Shown: piece by piece, positions 10,802 through 19,166 of the stretch | Layout of the letters: the number at the start of each line of letters is the position of its first letter | Numbering within the stretch: position 1 is the first letter of the stretch | Origin: Acanthamoeba lenticulata | Lineage: Eukaryota > Discosea > Longamoebia > Acanthamoebidae | Assembly (NCBI GenBank): GCA_002179805.1 | Contig: NAVB01000568.1 | Coordinates: forward strand, 1 to 34,311 | Length of the DNA: 34,311 bases | Reading direction: 5' to 3' | Notes under the pieces: generated by a model | The model's database searches: none | Told to the model about the DNA's origin: nothing | What the model saw: the letters and a program-made list of their open reading frames with translations, nothing else | Translations under genes and position numbers: made by a program

Positions 10802-10872
10802 GGGGGTAACCAAGAATCGAACTCGGACTCCGGGGACTGTAGTACCGTGTGCTGCCACTACACCATTACCCC
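10802..10872 (-). tRNA. tRNA-like gene with imperfect anticodon stem (isotype unresolved)
   Basis: Read on the minus strand, a perfect 7-bp acceptor stem (GGGGTAA with TTACCCC) encloses a D arm (GTGT, loop, GCAC) and a good T arm (CCGAG-TTCGATT-CTTGG). The A-box-like TGGTGTAGTGGC and the B-box GAGTTCGATTC are present. The anticodon arm is poor: CGGTA faces CCCCG with two mismatches next to the loop, and the nominal anticodon would be ACA. The element is 71 nt, slightly short. It could be a tRNA pseudogene, a tRNA-derived element or a tRNA that tolerates mismatches. The acceptor and T arms make a tRNA origin firm, but not function. Confidence 0.65.
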
Positions 10873-10958
10873 TCTTCCCTACTTGTTAATGTTGACGCAA
10901 AGCCAACAACCAGCAACGGCACAATGCCAATAAAATTTTATTTAATTGCAACTCAAGC

Positions 10959-11964
10959 ATGGCTGCAACGCAGCTGGTAGCGTTCTCACTTCTGGTCGGG
11001 CTAGCCTTGGTTGGAGCCACAGATATCATTGCAGCCAGCTTTGCTGACCCAGAGTGCAGCGAGCCACAGCTTGTGGCCCGACCACAATCCCTGCACACCG
11101 GCGAATGCGTCCTCTCGCCGCAATACAAATTCTACTACACCATCTTCGTCAACTCCTCATCTCCTAATTCGGCACAGTTCAGTCCCTCTCTCCACACCTT
11201 CGCATCACCGAGCATTTCTTACCAATTCACTTTATTTTATTGATGTTTAACCTTAATTAGATTCCGCTATGGATGCAAGGCTGGTTGTGCGCCCAAGGAC
11301 TGCCTCTACGCAGGCTCGGGCACCTTTGGGTCGTGTGTGCCTCTCAACGCCACCTTTTCCAACCGTACAGTATACGCGTCGGCCTGGCGCGTGCAAGCGA
11401 ACCAGTCGCTGTCCTTCCGCGTGTACAACGATCGCACGTGCACGCAGATGAGGCCCTATGGCCAGTACCACGTTGACAGCGCCCTCTGCTCCTTTTCGTA
11501 CCTCATCAACTCGTCCTTCATGGCCTCTTACCTCGATGAACGCGACGCTCCAGCCAGCCAGCGCGTGATCTACCGTGTCGACTGCAGCCAAGACTGCTCG
11601 TCGTGCTCCGTCTACAACCGCACTGCCCTTGGCACCTGCGTGCCCGTTGGTACGCATAAAGCCTTTGTTAATGATGATGATGATGACGAAGCAGCTGAAG
11701 AGCTCACCAGGACTTTATCCCACCACTTTCATGAATCCCCCCAACACAGACTATGTGTTCGTGAAGGTGATCCTGAGCCACATTCCGCCACCTGACATGC
11801 CAATATGGGAAACGGCTCTCATCATATTAGCCGTCGCAGTCGGCAGCCTCGCTCTGTTGTGCATCGTGCTCGTCCTGCTCCTCTTCGTCTGCCGGCGCTG
11901 TAAAATCCGCAGCGTCAACTACCAACCCATCAATAGAGAAGCCTCTGGCGATGAATCCTACTGA
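10959..11964 (+). CDS. Type I single-pass membrane protein with Cys-rich ectodomain
   Basis: No known family recognised. Three exons (10959-11176, 11261-11649, 11711-11964) join in phase to 286 residues. An N-terminal signal peptide (MAATQLVAFSLLVGLALVGA) leads an ectodomain with about 14 cysteines, grouped as GCKAGCAPKDC and VDCSQDCSSC, and several sequons (NSS, NAT, NRT, NQS). One strongly hydrophobic segment near residues 236-263 (ALIILAVAVGSLALLCIVLV) is followed by CRRCK, a stop-transfer signal, and a short cytoplasmic tail of about 22 residues ending in DESY. This predicts a plasma-membrane or phagosomal surface protein with a disulphide-rich exterior. The start is fixed by the signal peptide. 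Its 3' end converges on the flavoprotein gene. Confidence 0.8.
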
Positions 11965-11982
11965 TTTTTAATTTTTAATTTT

Positions 11983-11996
11983 TTTATTTATTTATT
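11983..11996 (-). terminator. Overlapping polyadenylation signals (AATAAATAAATAAA on minus strand)
   Basis: Three overlapping AATAAA hexamers on the minus strand lie about 105-120 bases beyond the stop of the minus-strand flavoprotein gene. They sit in the AT-rich gap between two convergent genes and fit its 3' cleavage signal. Confidence 0.5.
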
Positions 11997-12100
11997 TGCT
12001 CAAAATGTACATGCAACAAACAACACGTTCTTGCACTTTGTTTCATTTTATTTCTGAATTGCTGATTTATTTTTCTTCTAGTTGGCCACACCAAGAAGGT

Positions 12101-14192
12101 TTATTTGTAGCGGATGTCGTCAGGGATGGGGAGCTCTTCGCGCAGGAAAGCATCGCGCGCCTCACGGAAGGCATCGCGTACGACCTCGTTCATGGCCGGG
12201 TGGATGTGGATGGTCTTGAGGATGTCGTCCATCTTGCCGCCCATCGTCATCACGGGGATCACCTCATGCACGAGCTTGGACGCGTCTGACCCGATGACGT
12301 GGAACCCGAGGATCTTGCGCGTTTCCTTGTGCACGAGGGCCTTGGCGAAGCCGTGCTTGGCGCGCAGGGCCATCCCCATCGGCGTCTTGGTGTACGGCGC
12401 CACGCCCTTGTGTGTGTTGAGCAACAGTGTGCGCGTGAGCGGAAGCGCTTTGGTTCAACCGCCCACGGAAAAGATAGAGCGCGAATCATACCTTGATGAA
12501 GGGAATGTTCTCCTCCTTGAGCTCCTGCTCCGTCTTGCCCACGGCGCCCATCTGCGGGTACGAGAACACTGCGTGCGGCATCGGCTGCAAGAGAAGAACC
12601 GGCAGGTCTCACGTAAGTGACCGATGCGCTCACCGACGATCAACAAGCAGACGGCGGCGTACAGCGTAGTCGATGGGTTCCTGGTTGGTGGGGAGGCCCT
12701 TGACGAGCGCCGCAGCACGCAGAAGGTACTCGGCCTCGAAGTTGGCCGAATGGCGGAACATGAAGTTGCCCACGCAGTCGCCCAGCGCCCACACGCCCTC
12801 GCACGTGGTGCGGAGGCACTCGTCGGCCTTGATCATGCCCTTGTCCGTCAGCTCCACTCCGCACTTGTCCACAGCGAGCTTGTCGCAGTTGGCCTGGAAG
12901 GGGTCAAGCGCTCAGCCTCGTTTCCCTCCTGTTGTTTCTTCAGGCGTGTGGTGTGGGGACGCACCTGGACGCCAGTGGCGACGAACAGCTGCTCGACCTC
13001 GAGGACATGGGTCTTTTGGTCGTCGCCGTATTCAATCCTGAAGGTGCCGTCTTGGTAGCTCACCTTTGTCTGCGCTCCCAGACCATAAGCGAGAAGAAGA
13101 AGAAGAAGAAGAAGAACGAGAAAGAGAACGAGATGTGCGGAAGACACGTACGATGTTCACCTCGGACTTGACGTCAATCATGGAGGTGAAAATCTTCATG
13201 AACTCGGCCGCCACTTCCTCGTCTTCGCGATCGGCCAGGTTGGCCTTGGCGTCGAGCACGGTGACCTTGACGCCCATCTCATGGAAGAAGAAGGCCAGCT
13301 CGGTGCCAATGTAGCCGCCTCCAATCACACACATCGTCTTCGGCCTCTGTTGTCGATTGAACCGGTGAGACCTCTCGCTTCCAAGAAGAGGACGCAGCTG
13401 GCCTTGTCAGAGGCACGCACCTTGGTGAGCCTCAAGGCCTCGACATAGGTGATGTAGGGCGTCCCCTTGAGCCCCTCGATCGGGGGTTCGGCAGCGCGAG
13501 CGCCACAGCCGATGAAGATCTTTGGAGCGCTGAGTTCCTCGCCGGTCGACTCAACCTTGAGCACACGCTTATCCACGAACGTGACGTGGTCTGGTTGGTT
13601 GGTTGTGGTTTAGATTTAGGGGCGGAGGGACCATGCTATGACGATAAGCGACTGTGCGAGGAACCTTGCACAAGGTGAATCCCCATCTCTTCTATCTTGG
13701 GCTTCCAGTTCTCGGCGCTCTGGTCGATGTGATCGCACACCTCCCCGACAAGCTCCTGCAGAGGACGTGGTCAGTCTCCCCAGTTACACGTACCGCAGGG
13801 TTGAGAGGGACAACGTGCCTTGTGGCGTCGCTCGTTGACATGGGCTTCCAGGTGAAGGCGCTTGCTTTCTTCCACTTCCTGGGCAACTTCAGCCGGGTGG
13901 AGCAGCATTTTGCTGTGGTCGCATCGGTAAGCCAGCTGTGGTGTAGCGATAAGACAATGAAGGGGGCGTGCCTGGGAATGCAGCCTCGATTGAGACAGGT
14001 GCCTCCAAGTGGTCCCTCCTGCGTTGGTGGGGGGTTAGTAAAGCACATGAGGAGACAGTCTGCGGGTGGCGAAGTGAACACCTCGACCAGGCATACGCGC
14101 AGGCCGTTCTGGGAGGCGGGAATGGCGATGCCCGTGAGAGCAGCTCCGCTACCGACGACGATGATGTCGAAGTCCTTTCTCTTGGCGCTCAT
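12101..14192 (-). CDS. Class I pyridine nucleotide-disulphide oxidoreductase, dihydrolipoamide-dehydrogenase-like
   Basis: FAD/NAD(P)-dependent disulphide oxidoreductase. The ATG is near 14190 (MSAKRKDFDIIVVGSGAA), with a Rossmann FAD motif. The redox-active disulphide is in GGTCLNRGCIP, spliced to SKMLLHPAEVAQEVEES. APKIFIGCGARAAEPPIEGL precedes the NAD domain VIGGGYIGTELAFFFHEMG. LFVATGVQVRP and GVWALGDCVGNFMFRHSANF form the second FAD contact. The dimer-interface end carries HIHPAMNEVVRDAF, with the catalytic His and Glu. The C-terminus is DDIRYK. About seven introns occur; the one between CIP and SKM appears to use a GC-AG boundary. The wording GPLGGTCLNRGCIPSKM resembles archaeal-type dihydrolipoamide dehydrogenases and mycothione reductases more than mitochondrial E3. 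I see no mitochondrial presequence and no PTS1, so it is probably cytosolic; the substrate is unknown. Confidence 0.87.
13091..13116. repeat. (GAA)n microsatellite inside an intron
   Basis: About eight GAA units on the plus strand, equal to a TTC run on the coding strand of the flavoprotein gene. They lie within an intron between its NAD-domain exons. The run probably serves as or derives from a polypyrimidine tract. Confidence 0.8.
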
Positions 14193-14340
14193 GTTGTGAT
14201 GTGGAGAGTACTGTCTGGTGGTGGCCTGCTGTCCTTACGCAGGCCGATTGCATGTCGAGCGGCAACAACAAGGACCTCAGCCGAAATTCTGTTGAAAACA
14301 ACTTCACCGGCCTTTCGAGGAAGCAATAAAAAAGATAGGA

Positions 14341-14413
14341 TGGCGCCAATGGGAATCGAACCCATGATCTCTCCCTTACTAGGGGAGCGCGGTGCCGACT
14401 GCGCCATGGCGCC
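14341..14413 (-). tRNA. tRNA-Thr (anticodon AGU)
   Basis: Minus-strand cloverleaf of 73 nt with acceptor GGCGCCA/TGGCGCC. The anticodon stem CTCCC/GGGAG is perfect, the loop CTAGTAA gives anticodon AGU, the variable loop is AGATC, and the T arm is ATGGG-TTCGATT-CCCAT. The discriminator is A and no CCA is encoded, as expected for a eukaryotic nuclear gene. No intron is present. The D stem is short (CGC/GCG). It lies between the flavoprotein start and the RidA stop. Confidence 0.93.
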
Positions 14414-14529
14414 TCCATTACACACCGGACAGGACATGAACGAATTGTATATTTAGTTTGTGTCTGAAATACCTGCGAGTGCAGTAGTGCCTGCGACTGT
14501 TGTGGTTGGCCCTGGCGCAAGTCAATTAT

Positions 14530-15125
14530 TCAGGGGTGTAACTCGAAAACACCTTCCACTTCAGTAGGCACGCCCAGAGGCAGAGAAGCAACACCCACAG
14601 CACTGCGGGCGCCAACTCCAAGCTGCTCGCCGAATATGTCCCTAAAGAGCTCACTAATGCCGTTGATCACTGGGAAAGAAGGTGAGAAGAGAATCCACGG
14701 TCATGGTACGCCGCAGGTACACACCTTGTGGATGCATTTCGAAGTCGGGAGTACAGTTCACAAAGCCTACAAGCTTTATAACACGCTTGATTTTGTTCAA
14801 GGAGCCCAGCTCCGCCTTCAACACGGACAGCATAGTCAAGCCCTGCAGCTCCACTCCGTCAATACCGAGTCACACTTGGAGATAGTGGTGCATGGGGAAT
14901 ATGTACACACAAACGTGCAGCTTCGTAGCCCGCCTCAACAGAGAGATGTTCGGCACCCACCTTGCCCTTCCGCGGCTGATTTGTTTCCGGATCCAGTGGG
15001 AGCTGGCCCGAGGTGTATACAATGTTGCCCACGACCACAACGGGCTTGTAGACGGCTATGCCCTTGTTGGGCGCCGGCAGTTTGAGGCCGAGCTCCTCGA
15101 TCCTCTGCTCAGGCGTCTTCTCCAT
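14530..15125 (-). CDS. ridA: RidA/YjgF/YER057c/UK114 family protein
   Basis: Predicted enamine/imine deaminase or a related member of the trimeric RidA superfamily, which hydrolyses reactive 2-aminoacrylate-type intermediates from pyridoxal enzymes. Three exons (15125-14907, 14842-14725, 14669-14530) join in phase to 158 residues. The start gives MEKTPEQRIEELGLKLP. Family blocks are VVVGNIVYTSGQLPLD, GYEAARLC, LSVLKAELGSLNKIKRVIKL and VGFVNCTPDF. The C-terminal ARSAVGVASLPLGVPTEVE holds the conserved Arg of the active-site pocket and the Glu near the end. The wording is closest to the group with ARSAVGVAxLPLG, common in plants and actinobacteria. No targeting signal is visible, so a cytosolic location is likely. 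Whether it is a true deaminase depends on residues I cannot place with confidence. Confidence 0.92.
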
Positions 15126-15346
15126 GGTGAAAATAATAATAAAAAAGACGCAGTAAAAGCGCCAAGAAAAAGAGAAACGCACGAGTTTCCTACGACACCT
15201 GAGAAACGCTGAATACAGCCCGCCGAAGGTGGTGCGAATCTTCCCTGTGTGACTTTCCTGTGTCTCCGTGGTAACATTTGTCAAACTACCTGAGCATTAT
15301 CAGCATCATAACCAAGGCGGGATTCATCCTCTTCATCACTTGAGGG

Positions 15347-17924
15347 ATGGGTGCTGAATATTCCGTATTTCATCCTGTTACTGCCTCCGTGTGCAAGCAG
15401 TGCCACAGCCTCAACTTCCCTGGTACCCCCTCGAAAAATGATCCTTCCAAGTTCCTTCGGTTCTTTGCTAAAACAATGTGCAGGTTGCCGTAATCACAAG
15501 CAACTCTTGAGCTTGCCCTACGGAGTTGATGGCATCGCCACGCGTTGTGGCGGACCCAGATGCGAGGTGAACACAACAAAATCGAGATTCCCTTGCGTTA
15601 GCTGCGCTTGTAAGAACAATGACGTCTACAGGTACCCCGCGCGCTCTCCATCTTGTCGACCAGGGGTGTCGGTAAGCTCAAGTTGTGCGTTCTTGTTCCG
15701 CTGCAGGGTCACCCTCTCTGAGAAGGAGACTGACCGAGTCGTGTCAGCCTTTAAGCACAGTTGTGGCAACAAGGATCCACACCAGGTTCGCTTGCCTTCC
15801 CTCCATAAAGATGCGTACTTTGACTTGAGCGTTTGGAGAAAGCGCCTTATTTTTTGACGACCTCACCTTCTGCTGCAGGTCAAGATCCCCACGTGCCTTC
15901 TGCTCTGCACGCAGTGCTCGTCGGCCTTGTTTCCGATCATCGACAACAACCTGTGCGTGGCCAACTCCACCGGCCAGCTCGTCGATGGCGCTGGCCAGAG
16001 CGTCGACTTGGCCATGTGGCAGAGCCATTTCGTGCATTGCAACAACCAGTGCGCGGGCGTAAAGGGCCGCGACTTTTTGGCGCGCATCGACGTCAGCCTC
16101 AATCTGCCCGAGCTCGAGTATGCCAAAAAGCGGATCAAAGGCTCGACGCTCGGGCGCTGGCGTGACTTCCGCTACACGACGGGCCACATCCGGATGCCGA
16201 CCGCGCAGCGCGCCTCGACGCACAACATGAATGTCGCGCCGCCACCCGTGCCTAGCGTCGCTACGCCTCCGACCTCGTCCACGGCCGTAGGCCTCAACAA
16301 CAGCATGCAGAACCTGAGCCTCACGAACGTCGTCGATCTCAACCAAACGCATCCGATCGCCATCGGCGTGTGCAAGCAGTGCATGTTTGTCAACTTCCCG
16401 GGTTGTGCCAAGCACCGGACGCTCCTCTCTAAGCCTTACGATGTCGTCGACGGCCGCGGCAAGACCACCTACGCTGGATGTCCCGCCGAGGGCTGCGAGA
16501 CCAACACGCGATTCGTCGCGTACTCGTGCGCGGGTTGTCGCGGCAAGGAATTCTCCTGGTACCACGTCGTGCTGACCGACCACGAGGGCAGCTACGTCGT
16601 CAAGGCCTGGCAGGGCCGCGGCCTCGGTTTCTCGGCCAACTCCAAGCTGTCCCACAGGTACGTCTCTGGCCTGGCCTGTCTGTGTGCGTCCCGCTGTGTG
16701 ACTGACGCGCCTCGGTTCTGCTCGGCCAGCATTATCATCTGCAACCTGTGTCTGAGCACGAGCTTCCCGGGCGAGTCGCGGAAGCTGTGCGAGAGCAAGC
16801 ACGGCAAGCTCATCAGCGCGGTCACCGGCGCCCCGATGGACGTCGGGCGATGGAAGGACAGCCACCCTCACATCACCGGCTGCCCGGGAGTGGGCCGAGT
16901 TGACGTCCTCATGCGCGTGGACATGGTGCTTCACGGGCCCGAGGTGCAGTACCTCAGCCAGAACCTGCAGGGCGCGGCCCGAGGCCACTGGAACCCGACC
17001 TTTGTCTCGGCCGGCCGCTACGTCGACCCCAACGCCGTAGCCGCTGCCCATCCGCCGCCCTCCTCTTCCTCGTCGTCGGCCTTTGCCTACCCGATGCCTC
17101 CCGCCACGACCAACACGCCGGCCTACCCGCCGGCCTACCCGGGCTTCCCCCCGGGCGGCTACGCGCCCTATCCGACCATGCCAGCGCCCTACCCGACGTC
17201 GGGCGGGCCTGTCTACGACCCCATCACGGGCGCCATGGTGGCGCCTGCGCCCATCAGCAGCGGCGCGCCCTACCCGACGTCGCCGGTCGCCGCTTCTGCC
17301 GGGGGCTACCCGGGTCCTTACCCGCCGTCGCCGTTCCAGCATGGGATGGGACCCGCGTCGGGGATCGTCCCCACGACCGCGTTCAGCGGCCCCTACCCGC
17401 CGCCGCCGGATGCGTCGGCCTACCCGTTCGCCGCCTATGCGGCAACAGGAGCCCAGCAGCAGCAGCAGCACTTGGGAACCAGCAGTAGCAGCAGCACGGC
17501 CACCGCGACGACCCCGATGCCGGCTTACCCCTTCCCGGGTGCGGCCGCAGCGGCGCCAGCACCAGTGTCAGCGACTCCCGCCGCTCCTGCGGCCGCGTCT
17601 GGCGGCGTGACCTCGCCGTCGGCGCCTCCGGTTGACCATGCGGGCAGCGAGAAGGAGGGTAAGTCACCACACCTATTCCCTCCCTACCCCCCGGAGATGA
17701 TTATCGTAACGCCTGGCCACCGCTCACGTCATGTCACCCATCTGTGTTCTTCAGACGAGTCGCTGTGCGTGATTTGCCTCTGCGAGAAGCGAGACGTGAT
17801 ATTCTACAAGTGCGGCCACCTTGCGGCGTGCCACGACTGCGCGCAGCAGCTCAAGCGGCAGCAGAAGGGCTGCCCTATCTGCCGTCAGCCCATTCTCGAC
17901 ATCGTCAAAGTTTACAATGCCTGA
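15347..17924 (+). CDS. RING-finger protein with tandem Cys-rich domains and a Pro/Tyr-rich linker
   Basis: Probable E3 ubiquitin ligase. Six exons (15347-15422, 15484-15631, 15707-15785, 15879-16657, 16730-17658, 17755-17924) join in frame to 726 residues. The N-terminal half contains a duplicated domain. Each copy begins VCKQC with NFPG (Cys16, Cys266) and continues through a CxxC-rich segment. A second CxxC module follows, ending in an LExP/VQYxxxxxxG and GxW block (GRWRDFRY in copy 1, GHWNPTFVSAGRY in copy 2). Residues 400-640 are a low-complexity Pro/Tyr/Ala-rich region with many PYP motifs and a short polyglutamine. Residues 675-716 form a C3HC4 RING (CVICLCEKRDVIFYKCGH, then CHDC and CPICRQPI). 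No membrane segment is present. I do not recognise the repeated domain; the paired cysteines suggest zinc binding. A long opposite-strand reading frame across exons 4-5 is a shadow. Confidence 0.85.
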
Positions 17925-18080
17925 GCTTTCTGTGTGACAAACCAATCCCACAGGCCTCGCCGCCACCTGCTCGCCCCTCACGATTTTGTAAAGCGCTTCA
18001 TATTTCCACCAATTTTCTTTTTTCTTCCTCTGTTTCCTGCCTGTCGCCTTCCCCTGCAGAACTTGTGACCTTCTGGTGGG

Positions 18081-18126
18081 CCAATAGACTCGTTGTAACA
18101 AACTCGTGTAGCCGCAAGTATAAAAG
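18081..18126 (+). promoter_or_regulatory. CCAAT box and TATA box of the small Cys-rich gene
   Basis: CCAAT lies at 18081-18085 and TATAAAAG at 18119-18126, 55 bases ahead of the ATG at 18181. The spacing leaves room for a start site near 18150 and a 5' leader of about 30 nt. It is the clearest core promoter in the window and suggests strong, regulated expression of the downstream gene. Confidence 0.65.
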
Positions 18127-18180
18127 CCCACCAGCAGTCACCCGCAAACACACTAACAACCCAACAACAAAACACAAGCT

Positions 18181-18450
18181 ATGAACAAGAAGGGCCTCAT
18201 CTCTCTGGCGTTCCTGCTTATCCTCTGCGGCAGCCTTTTGCCTCAAGCCTCTGCTGGACTTGCTCTCTACGGCATCTGCCAAACTGGCTGCTGCTCTCTT
18301 GCCGTAGCTTGCTACGCCGCCGCCGGCTTCACTTTCGGCACTGTGGTGGCTGGGCCACTGGCGCCTCCGGCAATCCTCGCCTGCAACTCCGCTTTAGGGG
18401 TCTGCAGCGCCAAGTGTGCAACAGCAACTTTGCTCATCCCCACTCCCTAG
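18181..18450 (+). CDS. Small secreted Cys-rich protein of the zygote-specific class V-like family
   Basis: Intronless gene for 89 residues. A signal peptide of about 25 residues (MNKKGLISLAFLLILCGSLL) ends at ASA. The mature peptide of about 64 residues has eight cysteines: CQTGCC, VACYAAAGFTFGTV, ILACNSALGVCSAKC and then CATAT, ending in PTP. The pattern AYGICQTGC, ACYAAAGFTFGTV and ACNAALGxCxAxC is one I know from a widespread family in fungi, green algae and amoebae, often labelled zygote-specific class V protein, with no established function. The clear TATA box upstream and the signal peptide fix the start. It probably accumulates outside the cell or in the wall. Confidence is high that it is a gene and moderate for the family name. 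Confidence 0.82.
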   Translation: MNKKGLISLAFLLILCGSLLPQASAGLALYGICQTGCCSLAVACYAAAGFTFGTVVAGPLAPPAILACNSALGVCSAKCATATLLIPTP

Positions 18451-18599
18451 GTGGTGTCCACACCCCTCCAGGTCCAACCAAAAGAGCACGTTTGCACATG
18501 GCCTGCCTGTACAGAAAGCTGAGCTTCTTTTTTAAATGAATTTTACGGCCAATCATAAAATCCAGTCCATTTTTAAAAAGTGCTCCTTATTTACTCAAC

Positions 18600-19166
18600 T
18601 TACTGGTAGCCTGGGGACGAGGTCGACGCCCACCTTCTCCACGCCGACATCGCCGAGCTCACCCAGCCGGACGTCCGGCAGCTGCGCCCAGTCCCGCCAA
18701 CGTCAGAAATGCGTGGAATATCACTCCAGCACGAGACGTGTGGTGGACGTCGTACCTGGTGGTGAAGAGGTGGGTGGTGCAGATGAACTCGAGCACGGTG
18801 TAGCCCAAGAACTCGAGCCACTGGTTGTTCTCCAGCCGCGCGTACTGGATGGCGCTCGGCACGGCCCCGTCTCTGGCATTGTCCTCCTCGACCTGCTCGT
18901 CGCGCCGGCTGCGGCCCGACGCGGCCGTACGTGGCGTCAAAGTGCGTGAGCGCCCTGAGGAGGAGCCCGCGGTCGGCAAACGGCCGCCAAGCGACCGTGC
19001 CGTCTGCTAAGCAACAGTTGAAAATGACTCCGAGTAGCTCGGAGCAACACTCACAGCCGCTTGCAGTTGTTCTCGTTCGCCATTCCTCTCTTACACACTG
19101 CCCAATGCCCTCTGCTACCCTCTTCCTCTTGGTTGTCACCTTGGCTGTGGCGGCTGTGGCCGACAA
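18600..19166 (-). pseudogene. Degenerate RNase III-like fragment
   Basis: On the minus strand one frame reads FADRGLLLRALTHFDATYG (near 18900-18975) and another continues LENNQWLEFLGYTVLEFICT (near 18770-18835). These match the two first motifs of RNase III (ALTHxSY and NxRLEFLGDAVL). The frames differ, and only a 28-nt gap could act as a phase-correct intron between them, which is shorter than the other introns here, so a one-base frameshift is more likely. The catalytic Asp of LEFLGD is Tyr. The rest of the domain and any dsRNA-binding domain are missing before the region ends near 18600. A catalytically dead homologue of the mitoribosomal mL44 type is an alternative. The 5' end would overlap the start of the opposite-strand protease gene. 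Confidence 0.5.

Noticed and set aside
15744..17471. Minus-strand open frame of 575 codons across the RING gene
   Set aside because: It is Arg/Gly/Val-rich and mirrors codon bias of the plus-strand exons. The plus strand has a full set of in-phase exons and a RING, while the minus frame has no domain.
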